Of a stretch of DNA of 64,000 nucleotides, positions 7,930 through 17,311 are shown piece by piece (the first letter of the stretch is position 1; each line of letters starts with the position of its first letter). The notes under the pieces are model-generated. The model was not told where the DNA came from and did not search any database. It saw only the letters and a program-made list of their open reading frames with translations. The DNA is taken from assembly GCA_020629715.1 (NCBI GenBank), contig JAHDCU010000003.1, forward strand, positions 248,879-312,878. Direction: 5' to 3'. A program made the position numbers and the translations under genes. The stretch comes from Saprospiraceae bacterium (GTDB lineage Bacteria; Bacteroidota; Bacteroidia; Chitinophagales; Saprospiraceae).

Positions 7930-9945
7930 CTACTCCTTGATCACCCTACGTATATAACGCCTATCACCTATGCTCAACTTTATAAAATATATCCCTGCGC
8001 TAGCGGCATTAGGAATATGTACTGGATAGGAATTGGAACCTTGTCTCACTTGAAGGTCAAATTGATCGATGATCAGGCCCGTAGAATTGATAAGTCTTAC
8101 ATTATATATTTCAGATCGATCACTGTCTATATATAGATGGAATAATGCATCTGTAATCGTTGGTATAACGGATAAATTATCAATTATTGGATCGATAGAT
8201 TCAATCGAAGAGCTAAGATCGACCTCTAAATTGTACCGTTGATCATCTACGTAGATCGAATTGTGAAAAAACTCATGCATTTGCAGTGTAGGAAATACCT
8301 CTGGATCTAATATCCGAATACTAAACATTGGGCTATCCTCTGCCACAAAGCACGTATCCAAACTATAGCATAGTACTCTGTATGAATCACTGTGTTCATG
8401 GTACTCTAGAGCAGCATCTAGACCGCCAGCAGATTCGATAAGCTCATAAGATGTTGTGCTTGCTGGTAAACTAAACTGCAATGCTTGAAAACAAGATTCT
8501 TCTTCCAAATAGAAATCGTAAATATCTGATCCCCGTTGCTGCATGCTTATTTTCTTGACCTCAAAACTATCTAAACTAAAAGTCTCATAATCTCCTAACG
8601 CATCACCATTGAGATCTCCGATTTTAATACCCTCTACATTCATGTCTCCTGTGATGTGTTCATGATTATAATCATTTATCTGAGTGATCTCAGCTATGTC
8701 TAACTGGATGGAATCCAAATCTTCTTGGAGATAGTAGTTCCAACTATTGTAAGGCCCTTCTACCTGAATATCATCAGTAAGTAATCTCTGAGATAGTAGC
8801 TCTATATCAGCCTGATCAACTACTTCAGAACTATCCAAATCAGCTGCCAAGAATGATCTTTTATTTAATTCTTCTTCGTTGATCAACGCTTGATCGAGCT
8901 TATGCAAGTCGTAGGCATCTACGCCATTGAGGAAGTAGTTATCGTTTGATAAACTGAATTGGAATGGTATACCGTATAGATAAGGCGAAGGTAAACTCTC
9001 TATACAACTATTCAAATACGGCTCATAAGCTGGATGCCAGTAATCTTCGAGTTCAACTAACCAATCGGTCATATGTGACGAAGAATCACTTAATACCCTT
9101 GTTTCAAATTGAGTACCACAGATTTTCCGCTCTTTAGAATTTTCGATGTCGATCCAAATCGGAAAACCACTCGGTAAGCACTCAGCAAAATCAGAAAAAC
9201 GATGACCAAGAATCATAACCTCAATTTCATAAGTCCTGTTATTTGCTGCTTCATCCCACACTGTTATTGGTTCTATCCATTTCTGACAACCCAATCCAAA
9301 AATATCCCAGCTGATATTTGGCACATAAGAAGTATTGCTCCAAGAATAGAGCAAATTCTCGCTGGTAGTGCAATTGTCACTTCCAGAATCCCTAAAGGCA
9401 TAAGCCCACAACTCTAATCTCTCTCCATCAAAATCCACCCCTGGCATCTCTTCTGTGATAAACAACCTCTTAAAAACCGCTGTAGGAGGTGTCTTGTCAG
9501 CAGCTAAAATCTCCATATTACATTCTACATCATAAGTACAATCACTATCCGCATACCAAGTAACTTTATGGTTAGAATAGCTCTGCACGGCTTCAGAGAC
9601 TATAATTTCAATACTTTCTCCTGATACCGTGGGATTGATCATTTCGATTATCGTTTCATCACCAAACTGAGTCAGGTCTACCTGAGCATTTTCGGTAGCA
9701 TAAACATAATTAATAGATCCATCACCCCAGGTATCGACCAATACTACCCACTCAATGAGTTCTGTATTACAAGCGGGATCATCGATAATCGCAGTGTTGG
9801 ATAGTTCTAAGTAGGCATTGCAATTTTCATCTACCTCTGAGATAAAATCAGTACAATTATATAAAGACAATTCGGCGAACTGCCCCCAACTTATCGATGG
9901 CACAAATATCAGTAACATAACGAATAATACTATTCCCTTTTTCAT
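7930..9945 (-). CDS. Secreted type IX substrate with dockerin-like segment
   Basis: A 671-residue extracellular protein. Residues 1-21 are a signal peptide (basic start, hydrophobic core, WGQF). The middle holds many Cys, Asp and aromatic residues in beta-rich segments. Around 365-385 a dockerin-like run (AADLDSSEVVDQADIELL) is followed near 440 by a second calcium-loop-like stretch (GDLNGDALGDYE). The last ~80 residues (NVRLINSTG ... AGIYFIKL ... RRVIKE) are a classic type IX sorting tail. The adhesive or catalytic role cannot be told. It converges on the Usp gene with only 15 bp between them. Confidence 0.75.
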   Translation of the reverse strand: MKKGIVLFVMLLIFVPSISWGQFAELSLYNCTDFISEVDENCNAYLELSNTAIIDDPACNTELIEWVVLVDTWGDGSINYVYATENAQVDLTQFGDETIIEMINPTVSGESIEIIVSEAVQSYSNHKVTWYADSDCTYDVECNMEILAADKTPPTAVFKRLFITEEMPGVDFDGERLELWAYAFRDSGSDNCTTSENLLYSWSNTSYVPNISWDIFGLGCQKWIEPITVWDEAANNRTYEIEVMILGHRFSDFAECLPSGFPIWIDIENSKERKICGTQFETRVLSDSSSHMTDWLVELEDYWHPAYEPYLNSCIESLPSPYLYGIPFQFSLSNDNYFLNGVDAYDLHKLDQALINEEELNKRSFLAADLDSSEVVDQADIELLSQRLLTDDIQVEGPYNSWNYYLQEDLDSIQLDIAEITQINDYNHEHITGDMNVEGIKIGDLNGDALGDYETFSLDSFEVKKISMQQRGSDIYDFYLEEESCFQALQFSLPASTTSYELIESAGGLDAALEYHEHSDSYRVLCYSLDTCFVAEDSPMFSIRILDPEVFPTLQMHEFFHNSIYVDDQRYNLEVDLSSSIESIDPIIDNLSVIPTITDALFHLYIDSDRSEIYNVRLINSTGLIIDQFDLQVRQGSNSYPVHIPNAASAGIYFIKLSIGDRRYIRRVIKE

Positions 9946-10048
9946 AACATGTCATTGAATTGCATCCAAGATATGAATAAAAAGGAATAACTATACCCCA
10001 AAGCTCCCGACAATCACCACATTATCAATAACTTACATATATGCCTAC

Positions 10049-10621
10049 CTAAAAACTACCTGACCCCTCAGCCCATAGAGAACCCACTTCAGATAATTCT
10101 ATACATCCATCATATTGAGTCGGTATAGGATCGTAGTTGAGTACATTCATAGCAGCTACCTCTGAAGTAAAGAATGAGGCTACGACCATATCTTTCATAA
10201 AAGAGAATATATGTGGGCCTTCTGTTTCCTTAGATTCATCGGCTAGCTTCTGGAGTATTGCCGCTTGATCCTCTTCTTTTAAGTCAACATAATTTTTCTG
10301 ATGTGCAGATTGACTCATGGCATTGAAAGCTTTCATACCTTCTTGCACATGTGCTTGCTCTTCTGCACTAAACAGATCTTTACAAGCTCTGTCAATCACC
10401 TCTACTACCCCAGCATCGAGAGCTCCAGGTGTATCTGTTTTAGGTATGATGAGATCTGCTACTCGAGTGACGACGGCGATCTGCTCTTTATCAAAAAATA
10501 CGGGTGTCCAGCTTAAGCTTGGCTCAGGGCTGCATCCCGAGAGTAAGGCACTTAACGAACCCATAGTCATAGCACCTCCCATGACCACAACACTTGTTTT
10601 TATAGCATCTCTTCTTTTCAT
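10049..10621 (-). CDS. Gluconate 2-dehydrogenase subunit 3-like protein
   Basis: A 190-residue exported small subunit. The N-terminus KRRDAIK plus a hydrophobic stretch and LLSGC suggests Tat export and lipoprotein anchoring. The body (FDKEQIAVVTRVADLIIPKTDTPGALDAGV) is the signature of subunit 3 of periplasmic FAD dehydrogenases, which carries or stabilises the GMC catalytic subunit. That partner is encoded 23 bp upstream. Together they would oxidise a sugar or sugar acid in the periplasm and pass electrons to the respiratory chain. The substrate cannot be read from the sequence. Confidence 0.85.
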   Translation of the reverse strand: MKRRDAIKTSVVVMGGAMTMGSLSALLSGCSPEPSLSWTPVFFDKEQIAVVTRVADLIIPKTDTPGALDAGVVEVIDRACKDLFSAEEQAHVQEGMKAFNAMSQSAHQKNYVDLKEEDQAAILQKLADESKETEGPHIFSFMKDMVVASFFTSEVAAMNVLNYDPIPTQYDGCIELSEVGSLWAEGSGSF

Positions 10622-10644
10622 AGTATTCGGTTTTGATATAGGTT

Positions 10645-12348
10645 TTATAAGTTTCCTTTATTAAGTTCTTTGACGGCATAGTCTACTGCTCGTGCTGTAA
10701 AAGCCATATAGGTAAGCGAAGGATTTTGACAAGCAGCTGAGGTCATGAATGAGCCATCGGTCACAAATACATTTTTAGCGGCATGAACCTGATTATATTT
10801 ATTGAGTACAGAAGTCTTAGGATCACGTCCCATACGTGCAGTACCCATCTCGTGGATACCTAGACCTGGATTACAACCACGGTCATAGGTTTCTACATTT
10901 TTAAATCCGGCTTTATCTAGCATCTCTGCGGCAGCAGACATCATCTCCTTACGCATATTATATTCATTTTCCTTCCACTCTACATCCATGGTAAGCGTAG
11001 GCTGACCATATTTATCTTTTACAGACTCATTGAGTGTAACACGATTGTCTTCATAAGGCAGACATTCTCCAAAAGCCATGAGTCCCATCGTCCATTTTCC
11101 CGGTTGAGCAGCAGCTTCTTTAAAACCTGCACCAAAATCGGCTTCTGCAATATTACGGGACCACCCTTCTCTACCACCGCCTCCTTGATATCCAAATCCT
11201 CGGATATAGTCTTTTCTTTTGGTGGATGCATCTAAATTCTGAAATCTAGGTATATAGATACCATTCGGTCTTCTACCTTTGAAATATTGATCCTCGTATC
11301 CGTCTAACTGCCCATAAGCACCTAATCTAAAGTGGTGATCCATCACATTACGTCCTAGCTGATCAGAGTCATTACCAAATCCATTAGGAAATCGATCAGA
11401 CTTACTATTGAGCATGATCTGTGTAGATCCAAACGTAGAAGCACATAAGAATACGATTTTAGAAAAGTACTCATGCGTTTCTCCTGTTTCTGCATCGAGT
11501 ATCTGTACTCCTTTAGCCTTTTGTGTCTCTGGGTCAAAAATGATATTGGTCACAATACTATGAGGTCTCAATGTCATATTACCAGACTTTTCTGCCGCCG
11601 GCAATGTAGAAGCATTACTACTAAAATAAGCTCCAAAGGGACAACCTCTCATACAACGATTTCTAAACTGGCAAGTACCTCTTCCATCTTTCGCTTCTGT
11701 AAGATGCGCTGCCCTACCGATGGTCAGTAATCGATCATTATAGTTTTTAGCAATACTACTTTTTAAGTGGGTCTCTGCACAATTGAGTTGCATCGGTGGC
11801 TGAAACTTTCCGTCGGGTAACTGTGACAATCCCTCTGCTTGTCCGCTGACGCCAATGTATGATTCTACATAGTCATACCAAGGTGCTATATCGGCATACC
11901 GTACAGGCCAATCTACAGCAATTCCCTCTTTGGCATTGGCTGCGAAATCCATCTCTGACCATCGATAAGACTGGCGTCCCCACATCAATGATCTACCACC
12001 AACGTGATATCCTCTGATCCAATCAAAGGGTTTTTTCTCTGTATATGGATGTTCGGTATCTTTTACCCACCAATGCTTTAGAGTACCTTGTATTGTGTAT
12101 CCTGTTCGGTTTTGTTTTTCGTAGTCTTTGAGTTCTTCTATAGACATTTTACCTCTATTTGGCAGCTCCCATTTTTCAGTGGTAGCCGTCGGGTAATCTC
12201 CATGCTTTACATCTCTGCCTCGCTCTAGCACGAGGGTTTTGAGTCCTTTTTCACTGAGCTCTTTAGCTGCCCATCCACCGCTTATGCCTGAGCCTACGAC
12301 TATAGCATCGTAGCTTACTTCTTCTTTTCCATTGGTATTAAAGTACAT
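10645..12348 (-). CDS. GMC-family FAD-dependent oxidoreductase
   Basis: A 567-residue flavoprotein of the glucose-methanol-choline family. The FAD-binding GxGxxG (VGSGISGGWAAKEL) is at residues 17-30, GRSLMWGRQ near 118 and the C-terminal HEMGTARMG with the conserved active-site His near 515. Two CxxxC-like pairs (CQFRNRCMRGCPFGAY) near 225 are typical of the bacterial sugar-dehydrogenase branch. There is no own signal peptide; the family is often carried out of the cell by its Tat-bearing subunit 3, encoded next door. An isomerase gene lies 36 bp upstream on the same strand, so the three form an operon for oxidative sugar or polyol use. Confidence 0.88.
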   Translation of the reverse strand: MYFNTNGKEEVSYDAIVVGSGISGGWAAKELSEKGLKTLVLERGRDVKHGDYPTATTEKWELPNRGKMSIEELKDYEKQNRTGYTIQGTLKHWWVKDTEHPYTEKKPFDWIRGYHVGGRSLMWGRQSYRWSEMDFAANAKEGIAVDWPVRYADIAPWYDYVESYIGVSGQAEGLSQLPDGKFQPPMQLNCAETHLKSSIAKNYNDRLLTIGRAAHLTEAKDGRGTCQFRNRCMRGCPFGAYFSSNASTLPAAEKSGNMTLRPHSIVTNIIFDPETQKAKGVQILDAETGETHEYFSKIVFLCASTFGSTQIMLNSKSDRFPNGFGNDSDQLGRNVMDHHFRLGAYGQLDGYEDQYFKGRRPNGIYIPRFQNLDASTKRKDYIRGFGYQGGGGREGWSRNIAEADFGAGFKEAAAQPGKWTMGLMAFGECLPYEDNRVTLNESVKDKYGQPTLTMDVEWKENEYNMRKEMMSAAAEMLDKAGFKNVETYDRGCNPGLGIHEMGTARMGRDPKTSVLNKYNQVHAAKNVFVTDGSFMTSAACQNPSLTYMAFTARAVDYAVKELNKGNL

Positions 12349-12384
12349 ATTGTTTTAAGTTGTAGTCTTAATGGTAATTGTTTA

Positions 12385-13257
12385 TCATACATCACAAATA
12401 ATAAGGCACTCTTTGAGACTTTCAAGAGGATCTTTTTGCGTGGGTATAAATTCTTGAGCCACATAGCCTGAAAATCCTGTCTCATGGATAGCTTTCATAA
12501 TAGCCGGATAATATAGCTCTTGAGTATCATTAATCTCATTTCTACCTGGTACTCCTCCTGTATGATAATGAGATATATAGTCTTTGAATTTTGAAATGGT
12601 GGCAATCACATCACCTTCCATGATTTGCATATGATAGATATCGTAGAGTAGTTTAAAATTAGACGAAGCAATCTTATCTACTAGTGCTGCACCCCAGGCG
12701 GTATGATCACACTGATAATCTGCATGATCCACTTTGCTATTAAGTAATTCCATCACGATACGGATATTATATTTTTGAGCCATTTTGACTATAGGATCAA
12801 GACCTTGAGCACAGATTTCTAATCCTTGCTCATCTGTAATTCCATTACGATTTCCGCTAAAGCAGATGATCTGCTCTATACCTTTATCCGCGGCTTTTGG
12901 AATCAATGCTTCATAGTCTTTAAACAGTTGTGCATGATTCTCAACATCATTAAACCCCTTTGTTATTCCAAGTTTTGAACCATTGGATATACCGCATTGT
13001 AGTCCTCTCGAGATCACCGTATCCCACTCATCTTCATTCAATAATTCGATGGATTTGAGTCCAATATCTTTTGCAGCGTCGGCAAATTCTTCCAGTGGAA
13101 TATCTTGATAACACCATCGACAAGCTGAGTGATTGATATGCAAGCCTTTCAAATCCTGCTTCATATTAGCTTTTTGCTCTGGAGAGCAAGATGCAGCACC
13201 TATGGTTAATCCAGATAGACCTAAAACAGTATTTTTTATAGCGCTACGTCGATTCAT
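12385..13257 (-). CDS. Exported TIM-barrel sugar isomerase (hydroxypyruvate isomerase-like)
   Basis: A 290-residue protein beginning with MNRRSAIKNT plus a hydrophobic segment and AASC, a Tat-type lipoprotein signal as in its operon neighbour. The rest is an AP-endonuclease-2-type TIM barrel. Metal-ligand segments are visible: MELLNS, the DIYHMQ motif, HTGGVPGRNE and the closing VAQEFIPT. The pattern matches hydroxypyruvate isomerase-like enzymes of Bacteroidota. First gene of the isomerase-GMC-subunit 3 operon. It could rearrange the keto-sugar made by, or fed to, the GMC dehydrogenase; the actual substrate is unknown. Confidence 0.78.
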   Translation of the reverse strand: MNRRSAIKNTVLGLSGLTIGAASCSPEQKANMKQDLKGLHINHSACRWCYQDIPLEEFADAAKDIGLKSIELLNEDEWDTVISRGLQCGISNGSKLGITKGFNDVENHAQLFKDYEALIPKAADKGIEQIICFSGNRNGITDEQGLEICAQGLDPIVKMAQKYNIRIVMELLNSKVDHADYQCDHTAWGAALVDKIASSNFKLLYDIYHMQIMEGDVIATISKFKDYISHYHTGGVPGRNEINDTQELYYPAIMKAIHETGFSGYVAQEFIPTQKDPLESLKECLIICDV

Positions 13258-13437
13258 CGATATAAACGATTAGTTAGTGTTAAAAATACAATATAGCTAT
13301 TATGTAAAAATATCCTAGACAAAATATACTCTTTGTGAAATATTGATCCTTACCGCAAACCCTCCGTAAGCACGTTAGCGTCAATACTTCAATTAGATTT
13401 CTTAGTTGAGTTAACTTTCGTATTGAGCACTTTACAA

Positions 13438-14490
13438 CTAAGCCACAGATTGCTGAAACTCTTGTAATCTAGGGTTCATTGTCGCAAACCATAGTGGAGG
13501 TACTAATGATAGTAAAATACTCGAAGGATAACCATATGGGAGTTGAGGACTTTCATCAAAATGACGCAGGACTTGATATTTTCGATTAGCCTTGAAGTGA
13601 TGATCTGAATGACGGGTAAGTTCATACAACATGATGCGACCTACTTCATGATTACTATTCCAGCTATGTACAACCTCGACTCTCTCATAGCGACCATTTT
13701 CTTTTTTCTTACGTTGCAAGCCGTAGTGTTCTATATAATTGATAGTCTCTAAAAAGATAAATCCAATCACTCCAATAATGAGCACATAAAACATAGGTAC
13801 GAGACCAAATGCCAAAAATATCAAGCCTAAATAAGCTGGTACCATAAGTGAATTCCAAATCATCTTATTGGTAAAATGAAAGGGAGATCTACCCAATGAT
13901 CTCATACGTCGATTTTCTATCTTCCAAGCACTTAGATATCCTCCAATGGCTGACCTAAACCAAAAAGTATATACCCATTCATTTTTTCTTGAAGTCGCAG
14001 GATCATTAGGTGTTGCTACGTGGACGTGATGACCATAGTTATGCTCTATCGTAAAGTGGGTATAGAGATTAGGCAGTAAAAGTAATTTTGCAGCAATCTG
14101 CTCAGGCCATCCTTTTTTATGACCAAGCTCATGCGCCACATTTATACCTGATGAGGTCATGATTATACCTGAGGATAAGATCATCCCCACTAGTTCATAC
14201 GTTTCTAATGTAGTATTAGAGACTTTAACTAGAAACAACAGAATCATACCCCAAACCATAGGCACATGAACATATAGAATGATATCAAAAAATCTATCTA
14301 CCGCTCGATTAGGAGTCTCCAGCTGGACAGTATTGGAAGTAGAAGACGCAATCCACTGATCTAGGATAGGTATCAAAACAAAAGCAATACATACCGTGAG
14401 GTATGACATCCAACCTCCTGTATAAATTGATACAAATCCAGAAAGAGGTAAAATGTATGCAAGCAGGAATTTCAGATCATTTCTAGTCAT
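13438..14490 (-). CDS. AlkB-type non-heme diiron alkane 1-monooxygenase
   Basis: A 350-residue integral membrane hydroxylase with about six transmembrane helices and the histidine boxes of the AlkB branch: HELGHKK (near 122), EHNYGHHVH (near 155), the extra NYIEHYGLQR (near 245) and HSDHHF (near 310). These bind the two irons that hydroxylate the terminal carbon of alkanes, or related chains. Start is the ATG at 14490; an upstream TTG is not needed. No rubredoxin gene is nearby. Bacteroidota homologs may act on membrane lipids or branched chains, so alkane growth is not certain. Confidence 0.85.
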   Translation of the reverse strand: MTRNDLKFLLAYILPLSGFVSIYTGGWMSYLTVCIAFVLIPILDQWIASSTSNTVQLETPNRAVDRFFDIILYVHVPMVWGMILLFLVKVSNTTLETYELVGMILSSGIIMTSSGINVAHELGHKKGWPEQIAAKLLLLPNLYTHFTIEHNYGHHVHVATPNDPATSRKNEWVYTFWFRSAIGGYLSAWKIENRRMRSLGRSPFHFTNKMIWNSLMVPAYLGLIFLAFGLVPMFYVLIIGVIGFIFLETINYIEHYGLQRKKKENGRYERVEVVHSWNSNHEVGRIMLYELTRHSDHHFKANRKYQVLRHFDESPQLPYGYPSSILLSLVPPLWFATMNPRLQEFQQSVA

Positions 14491-14581
14491 TCGCAAAAAA
14501 TTTTACTTTTCTAAAGTAGAAAAAATATAGTGAAATCACAGTGGATTATTTCCTATACATGCACAGCCCGTTTTTTTTGAC

Positions 14582-14589
14582 TACCTTTG
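14582..14589 (+). promoter_or_regulatory. -7 promoter element before the cold-shock gene
   Basis: TACCTTTG fully matches the Bacteroidota -7 consensus TAnnTTTG. I see no clear -33 TTTG. The implied start near 14596 gives a leader of about 95 nt, long for this genome and reminiscent of the structured leaders of cold-shock mRNAs. Confidence 0.5.
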
Positions 14590-14692
14590 CACCACTCATC
14601 GACTTAGGCGATTCTTGCTGAAAGGTTTTTTATCCTACTCTACATTTCGTCCTTATTACTGAGTAGTTTTTATTTACATTCAAAAATCCTTT

Positions 14693-15148
14693 ATGGCTAA
14701 ATCACAGCAAACATTTAACAAATTAGAAAAAGAGAAAAAGAAAAGAAAAAAGAAACAGGACAAGGCAGAACGTCGTGAGCAAAGAAAACTAGAAAAAGAA
14801 CAACGTGGAAAACTATCCTTCGAGGATCAACTTTCATATGTTGACGAATGGGGAAATATCACCGATACTCCTCCTGATCCTAAAAAGAAAAACGAAGTCA
14901 AAGCAAAAGACATTATTCTCGGTGCTGCGAATAGAGGTGGAATCATCGTAGAAAAACAGCGTACTGGAAAAGTTTCCTTTTTTAACCATGATAAAGGTTT
15001 CGGATTTATCATGGATAGCAAGTCCAATGATCGTGTATTTGTCCACATCAATCAAGTGGAAGGAGAAATCACAGAAAACGATAACGTAAGCTTTGAAACC
15101 GAAAATGGGCCAAAAGGACTGAGTGCAGTGCTCGTCAAAAAAATATAA
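14693..15148 (+). CDS. Cold-shock-domain RNA-binding protein with basic N-terminal extension
   Basis: A 151-residue protein. Residues 1-45 are a Lys/Glu-rich, strongly charged helix. Residues 85-150 are a cold-shock domain with both RNA-binding motifs, GKVSFFNHDKGFGFI (RNP1) and RVFVHINQV (RNP2). The domain order (charged tail first, CSD last) is the reverse of what is often seen, but occurs in Bacteroidota. It precedes a DEAD-box helicase and a pseudouridine synthase on the same strand, a set that fits RNA remodelling and ribosome assembly in the cold. A long leader and a strong hairpin after the gene suggest its own regulation. Confidence 0.85.
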   Translation: MAKSQQTFNKLEKEKKKRKKKQDKAERREQRKLEKEQRGKLSFEDQLSYVDEWGNITDTPPDPKKKNEVKAKDIILGAANRGGIIVEKQRTGKVSFFNHDKGFGFIMDSKSNDRVFVHINQVEGEITENDNVSFETENGPKGLSAVLVKKI

Positions 15149-15170
15149 GCGAATTACCCACCTGAAAAAT

Positions 15171-15205
15171 GGTATATGCATTCATGAATACTGAATGCAT
15201 ATACC
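15171..15205. terminator. Perfect 14-bp hairpin between cold-shock gene and helicase
   Basis: GGTATATGCATTCA (15171-15184) and its exact reverse complement (15192-15205) flank a 7-nt loop. No T-run follows, so this is not a standard intrinsic terminator. It may be a processing or attenuation structure separating cold-shock and helicase expression. Confidence 0.5.
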
Positions 15206-15276
15206 CTCACAATACTAATAGTGCATCATCCCAAATCACTGATTTATTTAGTATTGATAGATTTTAAAAAAGAAAT

Positions 15277-16527
15277 ATGAATTTTAAAAATATGGGGCTC
15301 ATTGAGCCTTTAGAAAAAGCATTGTCTGATATGGGCTATGAAAAACCTACAGACATACAAGCCAAAGCAATTCCTGAGGTTTTACAACGTAAAGATATAT
15401 TTGGATCAGCGCAGACTGGTACTGGTAAGACAGCAGCCTTTGCTATACCTATTATACAATTGATACATCAGATAGAATTTCAAAACGGAAGAAAATCAGA
15501 TATATTAAGATGTCTGATACTCACTCCTACACGAGAGTTGGCAATCCAGATACAAGAAAATATTGAAGCTTATGCAAAATATACTGCCATAAAGTCAACT
15601 GTCATATTTGGAGGTGTAAAACAACATAAGCAAGTACAGGCTCTCAATCGTAAACCTAATATACTTGTAGCTACTCCTGGTAGATTGATCGATCTTTGCA
15701 ACCAAGGAATACTCGATTTATCTGATATCAAAATGTTTGTCTTGGATGAGGCAGACCGTATGTTGGATATGGGATTTATTCATGATGTAAAAAGAATCAT
15801 CAAGCTAATACCTGAGAATAGACAAACTTTATTTTTCTCTGCTACCATGCCGGACAGTATAATGAATCTAGCCAATAGCATATTGGAAGATCCTATCAAG
15901 ATTGCTGTAAATCCAGTTTCATCTACGGCCGAGACCGTGACACAACTATTGTATTATACTAATAGAACTGACAAAAAGGCCTTGCTCAGGCATATTCTAC
16001 AAGAGCGAGATATACAGCAGGTCCTTCTATTTTCTAGGACAAAACATGGGGCTGATCGTATCTGTAGGGATCTAAAAAAGAAAAATATAAACTCTATGGC
16101 TATACATGGAGATAAAGCACAAAACCAAAGGCAGAAAGCCTTAAAGGCATTTAAAGACGGTAAGCTCAGAGTACTCGTGGCAACTGATATTGCCGCCAGA
16201 GGTATCGATATCGATAAGCTCCGATATGTAATCAATTATGATGTACCAAATCTACCCGAGACATACGTACACCGTATCGGGAGATCCGGTCGAGCGGGAG
16301 AAGAAGGCGTAGCAATTTCTATCTGTGAACCTGAAGAAAATGCGTATATCCGACAAATAGAAAAGCTGACTAAGCAGAGAATAGAGGTTGCTAAAGATCA
16401 TCCATTTCCTCAAACAGATAAACCTTTGACCGAAGCCGAAAAAAAGGCTTGGAACAAAGAAAAACAACGTCGAAAACAAGAATACTTTGCTCAACGTAAG
16501 CTCAAAAAAGCTCGTCAACGCAAATAA
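15277..16527 (+). CDS. DEAD-box ATP-dependent RNA helicase (RhlE-like)
   Basis: A 416-residue helicase unwinding RNA duplexes, probably in ribosome assembly or mRNA turnover. All motifs are present: Q motif near residues 20-27, motif I AQTGTGKT (44-51), PTRELA, DEAD near 160, SAT near 192, ATDIAARGID and HRIGRSGR in the second RecA domain. A Lys/Arg-rich tail of about 40 residues (KKAWNKEKQRRKQE) follows, typical of RhlE relatives. The pseudouridine-synthase gene begins 17 bp after its stop, so the two are probably cotranscribed. Confidence 0.92.
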   Translation: MNFKNMGLIEPLEKALSDMGYEKPTDIQAKAIPEVLQRKDIFGSAQTGTGKTAAFAIPIIQLIHQIEFQNGRKSDILRCLILTPTRELAIQIQENIEAYAKYTAIKSTVIFGGVKQHKQVQALNRKPNILVATPGRLIDLCNQGILDLSDIKMFVLDEADRMLDMGFIHDVKRIIKLIPENRQTLFFSATMPDSIMNLANSILEDPIKIAVNPVSSTAETVTQLLYYTNRTDKKALLRHILQERDIQQVLLFSRTKHGADRICRDLKKKNINSMAIHGDKAQNQRQKALKAFKDGKLRVLVATDIAARGIDIDKLRYVINYDVPNLPETYVHRIGRSGRAGEEGVAISICEPEENAYIRQIEKLTKQRIEVAKDHPFPQTDKPLTEAEKKAWNKEKQRRKQEYFAQRKLKKARQRK

Positions 16528-16544
16528 GCTTACATAAAGTATCA

Positions 16545-17240
16545 ATGAATAAACTGCTTGAAATCGTATACGAAGATGATGAGCTCATCGCGATCAACAA
16601 GCCACATGGACTACTCGTACATCGCAGCTCCATTGCTCGTGATGTACGAGAGTTTGCTTTACAAAGACTCCGTAATCAGATCAATCAAAAAGTATATACA
16701 GTGCATCGATTAGATCGCAAAACTTCAGGAGTTCTTTTATTTGCTAAAAATCAAGCTACTCAAAAGCTGATTCAGGCTCAATTTAGAGAAACTAAGGTTT
16801 CAAAAATCTATAAGGCTATAGTCCGAGGCCACATCACTGAAAATGTAAGTATCGACTATCCGCTTACCAATGAGCAAGGTAAAACGCAAGAGGCTCACAG
16901 TAATATAAAACCCATAGAACTATTTGAAATACCTTTAAAGGATAAAAGATTTTCAACAAGTAGATATACACTTGTCGAAGTGATACCAAGTACTGGCAGA
17001 TATCATCAGATCAGAAAGCACCTTGCACATATAAGGCATCCTATATTGGGAGATCGACCTCATGGTTGTAATAAACAAAATAAGCTATGGAAAGAGCGTT
17101 TTGCCATGGATCATATGATGTTACATGCTCAACATTTGAGCTTTCTCAAACCTGATGGTAGTGTGATCAATGTTATAGCAAAGGTAAGTGAGAGTATCAC
17201 TAGAATGATGACCATACTTAGGGTCATGGATAGGTATTAA
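16545..17240 (+). CDS. truC: RluA-family pseudouridine synthase, TruC-like
   Basis: A 231-residue enzyme that isomerises a uridine in RNA. The catalytic Asp lies in HRLDRKTSGVLLF (near residue 58). The start (VYEDDELIAINKPHGLLVHRS) followed by an Asp/Arg segment matches TruC, which modifies U65 in the T-arm of some tRNAs, better than RluD; there is no S4 domain. The C-terminal GRYHQIRKHLAH motif is intact. It follows the DEAD-box helicase by 17 bp. A terminator hairpin lies 40 bp downstream. The symbol is given at family level; substrate choice within RluA relatives is hard to tell from sequence. Confidence 0.78.
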   Translation: MNKLLEIVYEDDELIAINKPHGLLVHRSSIARDVREFALQRLRNQINQKVYTVHRLDRKTSGVLLFAKNQATQKLIQAQFRETKVSKIYKAIVRGHITENVSIDYPLTNEQGKTQEAHSNIKPIELFEIPLKDKRFSTSRYTLVEVIPSTGRYHQIRKHLAHIRHPILGDRPHGCNKQNKLWKERFAMDHMMLHAQHLSFLKPDGSVINVIAKVSESITRMMTILRVMDRY

Positions 17241-17281
17241 AACCATATAGAGTTACACAATATTTGGAACCTCTTTAAAAT

Positions 17282-17311
17282 AAAAATGACCGCCCGTTGG
17301 CAGTCATTTTT
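17282..17311 (+). terminator. Rho-independent terminator after the pseudouridine-synthase gene
   Basis: AAAAATGAC c GCC, loop CGTT, GGC a GTCATTTTT: a stem with one mismatch pair and a GC-rich tip, ending in T5. It ends the rightward cold-shock/helicase/synthase group. Confidence 0.75.

Noticed and set aside
7901-7941. Bidirectional terminator between Usp and type IX genes
   Set aside because: A weak AGTAG...CTACT pairing exists inside the coding ends but is too imperfect to claim.
13258-13437. Small gene or RNA between isomerase and AlkB genes
   Set aside because: 180 bp with no open frame of natural composition and no stable hairpin found by eye.
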